This document shows positions 11,094 to 23,027 of a DNA stretch of 64,000 bases, one piece after another. The translations under genes and the position numbers were made by a program. The stretch comes from Hyaloscypha bicolor E (lineage: Eukaryota > Ascomycota > Leotiomycetes > Helotiales > Hyaloscyphaceae): NCBI RefSeq assembly GCF_002865645.1, contig NW_020194684.1:5433952-5497951 (forward strand). Direction: 5' to 3'. The stretch's first letter is position 1, and the number at the start of each line of letters is the position of its first letter. The notes beneath the pieces were generated by a model. That model had not been told where the DNA came from. It did no database searches and saw only the letters and a program-made list of their open reading frames with translations.

Positions 11094-11961
11094 TCATTCT
11101 TTCCAGTGGAGATCTGCGGCAACTTTTGCCTGGAGGGTTGATTTGACAAACAGTTGCGTTCCTCCTTCCTTCTTGTCCATCATTTCATGATCGTCCGACT
11201 GTTTTGTTTCATGGCAGCATGCTGCTTTTCCAGCTTCATAGATTTCATCCCAATCGCCGATTGTAAAACTACCCTCACTTTCTGCGACCAACAGGTCGCC
11301 CTGAGAAGTGAAAGCCAACACGTGGAGTGAATCTGCGCTTTGGGATTGGATGAGGGTTGGATTTCGAATTATTCTCTTGGCGGTTCCGTCGGACGTAAGA
11401 GCAAGTAAGACCGATGTCAGAGTAAGAGAGAGGGGCATCGAAGCAGACAACAAGGCTAGGATTGAGGTTTGAAGAAGTGCGGGGAGAATAGGTAGGTTCT
11501 GGATCGATTGGGTCAGATCTCAATCCAATTGACCGGTAACATATGCAAATACCGAAGCTGCTTGTACCAACTTTGACCCCGCATTTTCATTCTCTGGTGT
11601 GCTCATGATCTGTAATGAGACCTGAATTAGGGTTCGCGGGAAATTCTGAATGAGGATGATTTGGCGGAGGGTGGACTGCAGGATAGATTCTAGATGTCGC
11701 TCCCGCGTACCTAAAATGAGACAGGTGAGAGCATGTCCACATAGGAGAAGCTCGAGACTGGAACTACGGACCTCCAACTCCAGCCGCAGGCCGTACGATC
11801 ACATCAACAACTGCTTCCTCTGGCAACTCGTCTCGTCTTTGCACTTCGAGAGGGCCATTGACTGCGCCGATGACCGCGTAGCCATTCTGTGAGAATGTCG
11901 CGGACCCATCTGCGCGATGCAGATGAGATAGAATCGCCGTAGGCTCTGCTGATGGTGCCAT
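11094..11961 (-). CDS. RRP46: Exosome subunit Rrp46 (RNase PH fold), 250 aa
   Basis: Three exons on the minus strand: 11961-11772, 11710-11553 and 11498-11094 (251 codons with stop). Exon 1 carries the RNase PH hallmark RADGSATFSQNGYAVIGAVNGP and RRDELPEEAVVDVIVRP. Exon 2 has TRERHLESILQSTLRQIIL and ends LVQAAS, and exon 3 continues with alternating hydrophobic segments of the PH-domain core. Yeast Rrp46 is 223 residues, so the size fits. In the eukaryotic exosome Rrp46 is a structural, non-catalytic ring subunit acting in nuclear and cytoplasmic 3'-5' RNA processing. The start is 195 bp from the divergent PTPA gene, so the two may share a promoter. Confidence 0.88.
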
Positions 11962-12156
11962 GATTGTTAATAGCTTTTGTATCTTTTTAGGAGTTTTGAC
12001 TTGAACCGTGAATCAAACATTGCAAGTTGCTCGCGGAACTTTTTATGGTGATGACGCTAAAAGCGGAACATCCTTGCCCCACGTTGTTTCCCTGTCAGCT
12101 TGAGCAATGAGGCGTCATTCTGCCCACAACCTCGTACCACAACAACAGAATCAATA

Positions 12157-13452
12157 ATGCCATCAAGTACAGACAATACCTTGAAAGAACGACCAGCTGT
12201 CGCTATCTCGGATCTGCGAGACCGGCTGCCAAAGCTGACACCTCGGCGTCGACCACCTCCTGCTGCGAATCCTCTGCCAGTACCCGAGACTCCGAATCTC
12301 CCACCGCCTCCGGAGCTCTCGACATTTAGTTTCAAGAAGCCCACGAGACGTATCCTCTCACCAAAAGACCATGACCTGTTTCTAAGCTCTCCCACATACA
12401 ATCTCCTGCTGGCTTTTGTTTTTGGCCTTACAGAGTCGGTCGTCGACACCCCAGTCTCAGCAGTCAAGGACAGCGATCTCAGCCCCGCAGTCAAAAACAT
12501 TCTTGATATTCTCGACAAAGTTGAAGATGTGGTCAAGAGAAGTCCACCAGAGGAGCAGGGTGATTCCCGCTTTGGCAACAGAGGATTCCGCGACTTCATC
12601 GACCTAGCAGGGAAGGAGCATATAGGGTGGCACGAACAGCTAGGCATCAGACCCAAGGAAGCTATCACCGAGAGCTCAACATACTTCCTCCAATCCTTCG
12701 GCAATCGCACAAGAATAGACTACGGTTCCGGGCATGAGTTAAATTTCATGATATGGTTGTTCTGCCTCTACCAGCTGCGAATAATCACCCCATCCGACTT
12801 TCGCCCCGTCGTTCTTAGGGTCTTCACCCGATACCTCACTCTCATGAGGAAAATCCAATCCACATACTATTTAGAACCAGCAGGCTCACATGGTGTGTGG
12901 GGACTAGATGACTACCAGTTTCTCCCCTTCCTTTTCGGCTCCTCGCAGCTCCTCCATCACCCTTTTATCCGCCCCCTCTCCATACACCAAAGCCTCATAC
13001 TCGAAGAATACGGAAACGATTACTTATATCTGGGCCAAGTCAACTTCGTCAACAGTGTCAAGAACGTTGAAGGCTTAAGATGGCATAGTCCTATGCTAGA
13101 CGACATATCGTCAGCAAAGTCGTGGTCTAAAGTCGAAGCTGGAATGAGACGTATGTTTGTTGCAGAAGTTCTGAAGAAGCTACCAGTTATGCAACACTTT
13201 TTGTTTGGATCTTTGATACCGGCGGTGGATGAGATGAGCAAGGAGGAAGAATTTGGAGTTCCGAGTGAGGAAGAGGATCCTGAGGGAGGAGAAGTGGTAG
13301 TTATGGTTGATGGAATGAAACATGTGCATCAAATGAATAGCTGGGGCGATTGCTGTGGTATCAAAGTGCCCAGTAGTGTTGCAGCTGCTCTGGAAATGAA
13401 AAAAAGAATGGGCGGTGGCGGAGAAGGCCTGAGACGAATACCTTTTGACTAG
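12157..13452 (+). CDS. PP2A activator / peptidyl-prolyl isomerase (PTPA, Rrd family), 431 aa
   Basis: Single exon; I start at the first ATG (12157), because the open frame upstream has only a TTG. After a Pro-rich N-terminus, the all-helical PTPA fold is evident from the blocks YLQ/YFLQSFGNRTRIDYGSGHELNF, RIITPSDFRPVVLRVFTRYL, GSHGVWGLDDYQFLPF and WHSPMLDDISSAKSW. These are the characteristic conserved PTPA signatures. The protein activates the PP2A catalytic subunit and has proline isomerase activity. An acidic loop near the C-terminus (about 380-400) looks like a fungal insertion. Of the two yeast paralogues (Rrd1, Rrd2) I lean to Rrd2 but cannot decide. Confidence 0.93.
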   Translation: MPSSTDNTLKERPAVAISDLRDRLPKLTPRRRPPPAANPLPVPETPNLPPPPELSTFSFKKPTRRILSPKDHDLFLSSPTYNLLLAFVFGLTESVVDTPVSAVKDSDLSPAVKNILDILDKVEDVVKRSPPEEQGDSRFGNRGFRDFIDLAGKEHIGWHEQLGIRPKEAITESSTYFLQSFGNRTRIDYGSGHELNFMIWLFCLYQLRIITPSDFRPVVLRVFTRYLTLMRKIQSTYYLEPAGSHGVWGLDDYQFLPFLFGSSQLLHHPFIRPLSIHQSLILEEYGNDYLYLGQVNFVNSVKNVEGLRWHSPMLDDISSAKSWSKVEAGMRRMFVAEVLKKLPVMQHFLFGSLIPAVDEMSKEEEFGVPSEEEDPEGGEVVVMVDGMKHVHQMNSWGDCCGIKVPSSVAAALEMKKRMGGGGEGLRRIPFD

Positions 13453-13691
13453 ATTTAGTAATCGTATCTCTCCTGCTCTACCCTGGAGAGATGAGCATCA
13501 TGACTTACAATTCCCTCAAATGGCTACTTATGTAATGACTCTGCCAAGCCACTTCCCATTCTCAATAGCCTCACCAGAAACCTCACGTCACACTGCAGCA
13601 GAAGGATTCCAACACATACAATTTATTTTCGTGTTTTCAAACATTAGAAGTCATAATAATGCAATCCAATCCCGGTATCCCATTGTGTTTG

Positions 13692-15423
13692 TTACCAACC
13701 ATCCAAAACTTTCGCCTTAACATACATACCCTTCGCAGGTCTAGCAGTCACACCACCCTTAATCACCACATTTTTCTCATCCAACTCCCTCTCATCATTC
13801 AATGCAAACTCAAACCTGCCAATCCACGCCGCTAATAAACACGCGAACTCCGCCGTTGCAAAACGCTGCCCGATACAACTCCGAGGGCCATGCAAGAAAG
13901 TCAAAAGTGAGTAAGCGCTGTTAGCCCCGCCGTTGGGGTTGTTGAGCCATCGGTCAGGGTTAAATTTTCGGGCATCAGGACCCCAGAGTTCTTCGGATTT
14001 GTTGACGGCCCAAGGGATGAATATGACGCGGGTTCCTTTCGGGATGTTGTGCCCTAGAATCTGGGTGTCCACTCCTGCGTTGCGGAGAGTGAGAGGAACA
14101 GGTGGGTAGTAGCGGAGGACTTCACTGCAGACAGCCTGTAGATATGGCATGTTGTCGATTTGCTGGCTTGTGACGCTCTCGGATTCGTTGAGACTGGGGA
14201 GATTCCCCCGGATTTCCGCACGGAGGCGACTTTGGACGTCTTGGTTGAGGCAGAGCATGTAGACAGCCCATGTCATCGCAGTAGCTGTGGTTTCGTGACC
14301 TGCTGCCAGGAAAGTCATGAGTTGATCGATGAGATTCTCTTCGCTGAAGCCACCACTTTCTAATGCGACGCTCAGAATGTCAACGTCTGTTAGTTCACGC
14401 TTCTCAAGCTTGTCTTTCTTGGCACGGATGAGTTGCCTGCAAGTGGACCTGATGACTGCTGCTGCTGCCTCTATCTCCCCGTTTCTCTTGATGGGCAATC
14501 TGCTCACGAACCACATTGGCAAGAACAGGTTCAGAAGTCCGAGTATCGCAGCTTGACGGGAAGGCTTGAAAACGGTTCGGTAGGTCTTGTTGAGGACCGT
14601 ATTTGGGTCACGAATAGCCCCAAAATCCTGGCCCAAGCCGGCCACACCAATGATATCGAGGGTAGCCCTGCTTGCCCACTCTCCCACTTCCAGGACTGCA
14701 TCATCGTTTTCCACATCCGGACGCTTCTGGAAGTCTGGCAAGTCCTCATTCCGGATGCCACCGTCTTTGACCTGCTCCGTCATCGCCTCTACAGCCTCTC
14801 GAGACTTCTCCCAGAATAGTGGGTATAGATCCTTCACATGTCTGAACGAAAATGCCGGCATTAGATTCTTTCTTTGTGTCTTGTGCTCCTCTCCTTCCGC
14901 TAACAATATGCCAATACCAAGAAGTCTTCCAAGGCCAGATCGAAAATGGTTGGGCTTGATAAAATCGTAATTTCGAGTTACAAGCACCTCACCCAGCGCT
15001 TTAGGAGAGGTGATCATAATGCGCTCTGAATTGAAGAGGGCCTTATACCGGATAATTCCTTCATTTGGGATATTGTTCACCCTGAAACCCAACGTCAGCA
15101 GTGTAGTGGCTTGCGCACTTGCCACCAAGATCTTACCATTCAATCATGGGCGCGCCAGATGGCAGCGCTGATATTTGAGCAAAGTGGCCATTCCACCAAC
15201 TGCCGCCTGTTGGCTCGGGGAGGTATCTCAATGGCGAGAACCACTTTGGGTAGAGAATAATCCTCCAAAAACACCATCCAAGGAAGCTCAAGACCCAAAG
15301 CTGAATGAATGTGCCCAAGTATGACGGCCGTGAAAAGAGTAATCGCCCCGGGAAGTGCCCGACAAGAATGTAGGAAGAAAAAGCAGAGACAGCCGTCACG
15401 GCTTTCAAGGGGAAGCCTGACAT
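13692..15423 (-). CDS. Cytochrome P450 monooxygenase, 558 aa
   Basis: Two exons on the minus strand: 15423-15137 and 15081-13692. The intron has GTAAGA, a CTGAC branch and TTTCAG. Hydrophobic segments in the first ~70 residues suit an ER membrane anchor, followed by a Pro-rich hinge (RYLPEPTGG). The I-helix motif AGHETT is at 356-361, the ExxR motif EVLR at 416-419, and the haem-binding FLHGPRSCIG at 491-500 with Cys498. The segment EGEEHKTQRKNLMPAFSFRHVKDL fits microsomal fungal CYPs. Substrate unknown; no biosynthetic cluster partners are adjacent, so an isolated oxidative role is as likely as secondary metabolism. It is convergent with the PTPA gene. Confidence 0.93.
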
Positions 15424-17158
15424 TGCGATTCAGTGATAGATTGTGGATCTAGAGTATGGTGATGACTATTCAAGGCGGGGCTGGAGTTAGGGTTGAAATT
15501 GGGCCAACGAGGGAATAAATGGTAATAAATGGCAGAGATGAATGATTTTGACAGCAGTCAGCAGCGTAATGAGCGTGTATTACTGTGCGGCTGCCGTCAA
15601 ACACAACTTCGCGCAATGTCTGCCTCCGGCGCAACTTGATGTGTCGAATCACACCCAATGACATCTGTTTTGCGGCAGGTTTCAGAAGAGCGAGTAACGC
15701 GGGGTGCTACTCGGGCGGGCCACGAAAGACGATGAGTGAGCGACACTAGAAAAGAATCAGATGGGAGGAACAGCATATATACAGGAACCTGTAGGCAATC
15801 GCACGAGCATCTTTAGTAGTGTTGCTCGAGGCGAACGGACGGCATTGACAGGGTAGGGATTTGATGCGAGGCTGCTCCTGATTCGCGGGGAGAAAGCTAG
15901 CCCCCAGCAGAAGAACTTCCGTGCGATTGGCAGGCTGTGTTTTTTTGCGAGATGCCTCGGGCAAGACAGCACAAGACAGCACAGGACAGGACAACGGTAC
16001 GAAAGTGGTGTGAAGGCGGCCGCAGTCCAATAACGCCCGTGTGCTCTGGAATCTCTGGATGAACTACCGTAAGGTTACGTACATCGAGGTGGCTCCAATA
16101 TGGGTCACGCCCTGGAAGAAGACGACCTCATTCGTTGGAGCGAATTTCAAATATTGATTCCGGCTCCGGGAAGGGAGCAGAGTTCCACCGATATTCCGAC
16201 CATGCTGCTAGACGCATCATCGCATCGCAACCGAGACGGGCGTATACAGCCTTGTCGCTTCGAGAAGAGGCGGTCAGTGAATTCGTCCGCCGCCGCGTGT
16301 GGCTGCAGCAGGACAAATAGGCTGCCAGATCGTTGGGAGCAAGAGACAGCAAAAGCTTCGGCGGGCCGAGGTACAGTTGAACAACCAGTGCAGTAGTAAA
16401 TATATGTTCAAGAGTCTTTTTCAACGGACACGTTGTCGAGGATGTTTTATTTGATATTCGCTTGAAAAGGGGGCATCCATCAAATTTGGCCCCCATGTCC
16501 ATTGTGTTGCCGAATCTCGTCAAGATTGGTGGGACGAACTCACGATACATGCGGAATCTTGCAGACTATTTGGAACCCATGCGTTACTTTCAATAATTGG
16601 CATCTAGTTTCGCACCAGGGACTACTTTTGTACCACTGACTTCAGTTTTCAAAGCCGTGGCAACCATCTGGACGGCCTGCTTGCATCTGAGCGAGACTGG
16701 TGCTTGGGCATGCACTTCCAAAAACCACTACGTTTCTATGCGATTGGAGAGATCTGAAAGGAAGGGAAGCAAAACCACCAGATATATACCGGTAGTGTTA
16801 TCAGCAGCGGGCCTCGAGTGTTTCGAACTTCTTCCCTTAACGGCCGCGAACTGCTCGGCTGATGAAAGTTGGCTGAAGACCATCGTCGATACTTTCATGC
16901 AATGGGAGCTTTGGTCCCCGGGGGAGAGCGAAGAATGCGCATAGGCATTGTATTAATTGCTTCTACCAAAACGACTACCAGTCTGTCCACAGACTGTTTT
17001 CTCTGCCAACGGCTGCATACTTTCGTGTCACGTGTCTGCTCACCAATCAAGTCCGATGTAGGCCGTTATGACTCTCACTTTCCTCTTTCGGGCACCATCT
17101 TTCTTTCTCAATAATTGTCAGAGCTCGGTGCCAAATTTTAGGAGTTGATCTGAATACG
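15424..17158. other. Intergenic, no supported gene
   Basis: Open frames on both strands here are short, mostly lack an ATG and show no motif. A small GACAGCACAA-type direct repeat lies at about 15960-15995. The two ends are the promoters of the P450 gene and of the dehydrogenase gene. Confidence 0.5.
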
Positions 17159-18520
17159 ATGGCGCCTCTAGCAACTGTGGGTATCTTATCCATTGGCGAC
17201 ATGGGGATGGGAATTGCCAAGCTCCTAATTGCAAGGAATTACAGAGTTGTCACGAATCTTGAAGGTAGAAGGTACTTGATTTCTATTGCATTAGATTGTG
17301 GTCGTTGTTCATGTTTGATATCCAAAGCTCCTTTCGTCCCATTGCTGCTTCAATGCTTCTACAATGCTTCAAGATGATGACATTCTGTTGCATGCATTCT
17401 CCAAGCACATAGGTCATCTGTGACAATCATCAGGAGGAAGTCTGACAGGTTCGCAATGATCACAACGTGCTGAAATTTCGTGGAGAAGTCCAACCCAAAA
17501 CAATGTGCATTTCGGGAATTGTTTTGTACAGTAGTTTCGATTTCGTCTTAACACTCCTTGCCAGTGACCTTGCTCCACAAGTCTTCTTCACCCCACTCCT
17601 GATCCATAACCATCGCAATGCAATTCAGCGTCTTATCTCATGTCATACTAGCTTCAATAATACTGACCCTTTCCAGCCAAGACACACACACTCGCGTGCA
17701 GAAGGCTTCCATCGAAGCACTCCTAACAGATACCTCTCTCGTCTCAGCCTCCGACTACATTCTCTCTATCGTGCCACCGCGCGATGCTCTAGCAACTGCA
17801 AAACGTATCACAACCGCCTTCAAGACTCTCCCAACCCCTAAACCTAAACCTCTCTACTATATCGATCTCAACGCCATCTCTCCCGGCACCGCCCGCTCAA
17901 TCGCAGCCCTCTTCACCACCCAAACACCCACAATCAACTTTCTCGACGGCGGCATAATCGGCAGCCCCCCCTCCCTCAAAGAAACCACGTGGTCCCTCCC
18001 CTCCATCCCCATCTCAGGGTCACATTCCCTAGCCTCCGCCATCTCAGGCACCCACCTGCAAGAATCCTTAAACATCAAGCACATCGGCCCCGAAGTCGGG
18101 TCTGCCAGCGGCCTAAAATGCTGCTTTGCAAGCACAGCAAAAGGCTTCACAGCGCTATGCATCCAATCCTTCACGACCGCGCAATCGCTCGGCGTCCTGC
18201 CCAACCTGCTTGAGGAGATGGAAGCTAGGCTTCCGAACCAGCTAAAGTCTGCGCAGCGGGGACTTACGGCTATGCCGCCGAAGGCATACAGATGGGTTAA
18301 AGAGATGGAGGAGATTGCTATGTGTCATAGTGATGAAGGAGGTTTTGAGGGCGAAGGGAAAGGGATTTTCGATGCTGTGGCGGAGGTGTATAGGAGTGTC
18401 GCTGATGAGACGGTGTTGGGAGAGGAGAAGACGGAGAGGAGGAAAAGGGGACTTACGGTGGAAGATGTAGTGGGGTGTGTGGGCGAGGGGTTGATGAAGA
18501 AGAGGAAGAAGGTTGAATAG
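17159..18520 (+). CDS. 6-phosphogluconate dehydrogenase-like NAD(P)-binding protein, 318 aa
   Basis: Two exons: 17159-17271 and 17677-18520 (319 codons with stop). The intron is 405 nt, long for this genome, but the join is convincing: AG|C makes Ser in NLEGRSQDTHTRVQKAS. The N-terminal Rossmann motif GILSIGDMGMGIAKLL replaces the usual GxGxMG style. ASDYILSIVPPRDALA and IDLNAISPGTA follow, then NFLDGGIIGSPP and SGLKCCFASTAKGFTAL. The last two match the beta-hydroxyacid dehydrogenase/DUF1932-type fold, where the lysine region is the active-site helix. Probably an NAD(P)-dependent dehydrogenase of a small acid; substrate unknown. The C-terminus is unusually basic (KKRKKVE). Confidence 0.82.
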
Positions 18521-18907
18521 GGAGGCTGGTCATGTGAGAGATTGAGCCGAGCGACCGAAGAAGCAATAAGGTAGAGGGACGAGGAGAATGCTTTCAGATT
18601 GTTCAATGCATAGTGCTTATGTTGTGCAACGCTGCGTGAAAAGAGCGGCCATTCCAAGACATCATTCTTTTCTTGTCCCATCCTTTTGCTCGTCCATCTA
18701 AGTATAAAATGTCGAATATATCCGGGCTCAAAATATAATTCAGCCGCGAGTCAAGAGCATCAGAACCTGAGATGAGGGAACACATCATATGCGTATAAAT
18801 AACTATATACAAGAAAGCATCTAATTTTATACAGGGTATCCCGAATCCGATGCACCTATCTTTAACTCCGCCCAATGCAATGCTCCGTCCTTTGCTCAAG
18901 GATATCT
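18521..18907. other. Convergent intergenic spacer
   Basis: 3' flanks of two convergent genes. Nothing is recognised beyond likely 3' untranslated sequence. Confidence 0.5.
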
Positions 18908-20891
18908 TTAATGCAACCAAACCGCTAATGCCACAAAGGAAATTTGCAATGCGACGAAAATAACACCCCCCCTCCGTTTCTCCCCCGCATTCTTCTTCGG
19001 GGCAGCCGTTGCAGTAACCGTCATCATTCCCCCTCCGATAGTAACGGTCCCCACAACAGTGATCGCCGTTCCGCTCGGCTCCAAACTCAGAACGTCGATT
19101 CCGACTGTAATCTTCCCGCCTGGCGTAAGCGTTTCCCCAGCAATAACCACATTCGTAACAGGCCCCTGACTCGGAATGACACCCGTAGCAAAAGTCGTCG
19201 GAGCTGGACTCGGTAACGTGATGATCTCGCCACCAACAGTGATCGCACTTCCCGGGTACAGAGTCTGAGAACTGATTACGAAGCCACCGCTGGAGTCGGC
19301 AGTGATGGTTGAGCCGTCGATTACGACAATGGAGGTGAGTGTGGGCGTGGGTTCAGGGATATAGCCGTTGACGATGATGGCGCCGCCTGAGGCGACGGAG
19401 ATGCGCTGGCCGTCGGAAAGGGTTACTGCTGAGCCTGGGGTGAGAGTCTGTGAGCCGATTATGACATCGGAGTTGGAGTTTACGGAAATTGTTTGGGATC
19501 CGACTAAGATGGGTGAAGCGGGAGCTGTCGTTGCTGGGACCGCGTTCGACGAGGGGCTTGAATCGAGAGTTGTGGAGGCAGTCCCTGGATTCCCAGTGGC
19601 AATCCCAGTCTCAGTTCCAACCCCTTGGCCAGTGCCGGTGCCAGTTCTTGTTCCAGTCCCAGTCACGCCTCCTAGGCCAGCCTCTGGGGATGTGGGTGCT
19701 GGTGAAGATTGACTTTGTTGTTGAGCTGGTGTTGATACAGAATTAGATTGCTGATTTGGTGGATTTCCACTACCAGGGCCGGATGCGGGAGTGGGCGTGG
19801 GAGTGGGCGGCAGCAAGCCGGACTCAGCTGGCTCGGTCGTTGGAAAAATGTTTGTTGAAGTGGTAGGCCAGGGTTGGCCAATCTGGGTTGGCCAATCATG
19901 TGGGGAAGAAGTAGATGAACCCCCATTCTCAGGTAGGTTGGGACCATTCGATGGTCCATCGGGACCCTTCACAGAAGTTGGAGGAGGTGAGTTATTGGAT
20001 GAAGAGGGCGTCTGGGTTGGCAAACCTTGCAGCGAAGAGCTAGTTGATTCTCCATTGAAAGGCGGATCGGGGCCATTGGGACCCCATGGAGACTCGATCG
20101 AAGTCGTGGCAACCGCGGTACTTGATGACAGGGTTATCTGGATAGTAGTCCCTGTGTTGACCGGTGGTGATGATCCAGTAAAGAATACCCCCTTCGGTCC
20201 TCCTCCTGGTCCATTGTTTCCCCCAAAATCAAGCGTGGTAACCACTGTCATAGTTTGGGAACATGAGTCCTTGATTGGAACAAAGGGCTGACCTTCAGTT
20301 GAGGTGACTTTTGCTGTACAGGGAGCAATCCCAATTGGAGAATTTGGTTGGGTGCTGATAGAAATAGTTCTGTCTAAGCTCGTGCTACCTTCCTGTGGTG
20401 ATATTGGTGCTGCTGGAGAGGTTGAGGTGCTGACAGTGCGGCTCGAGATGGTGGGTTGAGAATCGGGGCTCAAAATGGTTGGTTTGCTTGGACTTGAAGA
20501 TGATGAAGGGCTTGGAACTGGGGTTGTCGAAGTTGTTGATGGAACGGGTACAACTATATGCGCTGATATTGAGGGAGATGTGGTAGCTGGCGGAAGTGAG
20601 GACGTGGTTGTGTGTTCAGGTGTTGATAATGATTGTGAGGTGGGAAAAACGGGAACCGGTGTCAAGGAACTATTTTGTGCAATCGCAGGCCAGTTCGAGT
20701 TCCTTTGAGCTAGTATTATTGCTGCACCCAATTGTAAGCATTTGTCGATCAAACTTCAGATCGCGGGAAGGTTTACCTCGACGGTCAGAAAGCTTGCCCG
20801 CGGCAGCGCCATGAATGAGAGCCAAAGCTCCCACAGTGAGCCTTATCAAATGCATGATAAGCGCGAACAGTGGAAGCTTGAGAATTGGCAA
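18908..20891 (-). CDS. Ser/Pro/Thr-rich GPI-type cell-surface protein, 642 aa
   Basis: Two exons on the minus strand: 20891-20777 and 20721-18908 (643 codons with stop). A signal peptide is evident from the hydrophobic run LIRLTVGALALIHGAAAG; the start may be the ATG at 20891 or the in-frame one at 20855. The middle is a long Ser/Thr/Pro/Gly-rich stalk with glycine repeats (GTGTRTGTGTG). The C-terminal third has repeated beta-type units of the form SQTLxPGSAITVxGxxIxLxS, about five copies. The C-terminus has a basic spacer (KKNAGEKRRGG) and a hydrophobic tail (VIFVALQISFVALAVWLH), the GPI-attachment pattern. Likely a cell-wall or plasma-membrane mannoprotein, heavily O-glycosylated. Confidence 0.85.
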
Positions 20892-23027
20892 GTCTCAACC
20901 CATTCAATGAATCGCGCATGGAAGTTACTGACAGAAAACAACAGGATGGAAGGAACGAAAGGATGGAAATCATATATCCGAAGGAAGAGTGAGATTTTGG
21001 GGGCTGAGCTGCAAAATGTGCCTTTCACCAACGATCTTCACCAGGATGAGAGGAACTCATTTTAAACCCAGGCGCGGATCCGAGCTACACGACTTTGCAA
21101 TATAGGAAACCGGCCGCTTAGAGGCCTGACCGTACCCGTATCTGCCTCTGCGGCACACGATCAAGGAAGAAGTTGGATCGCATTGGGACAAACGCATGCG
21201 GTGCAGGCAGTGCTATTTTCAAGTTTCGGTTCATGGAAGGCTCACGGAGGTCCGAAACGCAGTATAAAATTGAGATTTGATGATGAGAGCGTCAGACCCC
21301 GAAATAGCATGAGGACCAGCGAAGGATTCGCGTCATTGGGCAACCTGAAGTGCGGGGAGGGGGCACTGCTCTTCAACCACCCAATGGGCATGGATGTTGG
21401 TTGATCCTTGAGAACAATTTGGCGTGGCGCAGGCTTTTTGACCTAGCCAAAATGGCTTAGCGAGCTCAGCATTCAGGGGTAAATTCGTTGGTTGGTTCGC
21501 TTAGACGCCCCAGCCGCCCTAGCTCGACGCCGTGCTCCCCTTCCCGTTCCCCCCACCATCTCCCCTGAGCCTCACTCTTGGCCCACGACCATATCAACGT
21601 CGAAGACCGGTGGTCAGTCCCGTCTGCACAGGGCTCTTATACCAACCCTGCCGCTGCTGATAGCATGTTTATCCAGTCCCCAAATATATCGTGCTTCCAA
21701 CGGACCCAAACTTAACCAGGAGAAGTATTCTCGGCGGCAAGTGCAGGCAGGGACCAACCTCGCCGATGACCCGATTTTCCACTTGTTCTCCTTTTGTACT
21801 TGATTTTGCCAGTTCCATTATTGGTGGTCGTTTCAAATTATTTTGCATATTTCGTCATATGGAAGTCGTGAGAACTGTATTCATCCGCGGAAATATCAAT
21901 AGTTTTTCAAGATGTTGCTCATTCCCGAATTCAGTCCTTCCACTTTCTTGCAACATGATGGTCTAGTGAGCTTTCCTAGCGATTGCATTGTTGGTTCTGT
22001 TTGGTCTCCTTGAGAGATCTTCTGCGGCCACAATGTCCTCTTTGAAGGCGCCGGAAGCAGCCCCTGCGCCTCCTTTTGTTCCCCCGAGCCAACTTTGTAC
22101 GTTTAAAATCGAAGACAGATCACCTTCACGCAGCCGCAATCCTCGGTCTCGTGATTTCTAGGGGTTAGTAATGATGGCCGCTAGTCTTCATTCTTCTCTG
22201 AGTTGGCCCCCCCAAAAAAGTGAGAGTTTTGGTGTCAATGGCAATCAACCAGCGCTGGTGGTCGCACAATCTCCCCACTGGTACGAAAGCGAGCTTGGTG
22301 TAACAGTGACTCACAAATGACCTAGAACGGAAACCATGCCTTTCGTTTCGGGTCTGTCTGCTTAATTCGCAGTGGAGCCACGTGAGGTTCTTGAAATGCA
22401 TGCTGGAGAGATAATGGGGAATGAGGTTTGTAGACCTGTGGCTCGGAGACCGCAGCGATCGGTTTGAGGTGGTGATAAGTGAAAGAGCTCTCATCATTTG
22501 GAGGGAGACTTATGGAGGAAGAACCTCTCGGGTATTGATGGATGACTACATCTGAAAAACCCAGATGGCCAGAGTATGCACCGAGAACATCGAATGAACA
22601 AGGGCTTCAAGATGATAGCGTTGAAGTGTTGAAGAACAGTAGTGAAGAGAGACGACGGCTGAGGTTGAGTAAACGATTCCAAGCTGGTACAGTACATTGT
22701 GAACTCAACAATGCAGAATGCTTCAAAGATGCATTGTCAAAGTCGTTGATCTCCCCTTTCCTATTCTAAGGAGTGTTACTCCAGAAATAGAAACAATGAT
22801 TTCAGGGGAGCTTTTTGGTATTAGGAACAAAGGACGGGCTTCTCTTGGCACCGCACTTATACAATGAGCGTGCCAAGCAACAGCTATAGAAGCGAGTTGA
22901 ATTTTCGTGCATGGTTAATACAAGAAGTCTCTTAGCCGTGAAGTGTCTTGAAAAAGGAGCCAGCCAGAACTCATCTACAAGACCAATTGAGTGCTCAAAT
23001 GCAAATACCCTCTCTACCCACGTTGAC
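20892..23027. other. Intergenic, no firmly supported gene
   Basis: At 22032-22095 an ATG opens a Pro/Ala-rich frame (MSSLKAPEAAPAPPFVPPSQ) followed by a possible donor GTACGT. I could not find a convincing next exon, so it is not called. The remaining open frames lack motifs. Confidence 0.4.

Noticed and set aside
12057..12710. 217-residue minus-strand frame
   Set aside because: It is antisense to the PTPA gene, whose conserved motifs are clear.
16597..16944. 115-residue plus-strand frame
   Set aside because: It has no ATG at its start, no motif and no splice partners.
18944..20708. Plus-strand open frames opposite the GPI-type gene
   Set aside because: They are mirror frames of a repetitive, low-complexity coding sequence.
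22032..22095. Possible first exon (MSSLKAPEAAPAPPF...)
   Set aside because: The ATG and donor look plausible, but no second exon with a continuing frame was found.
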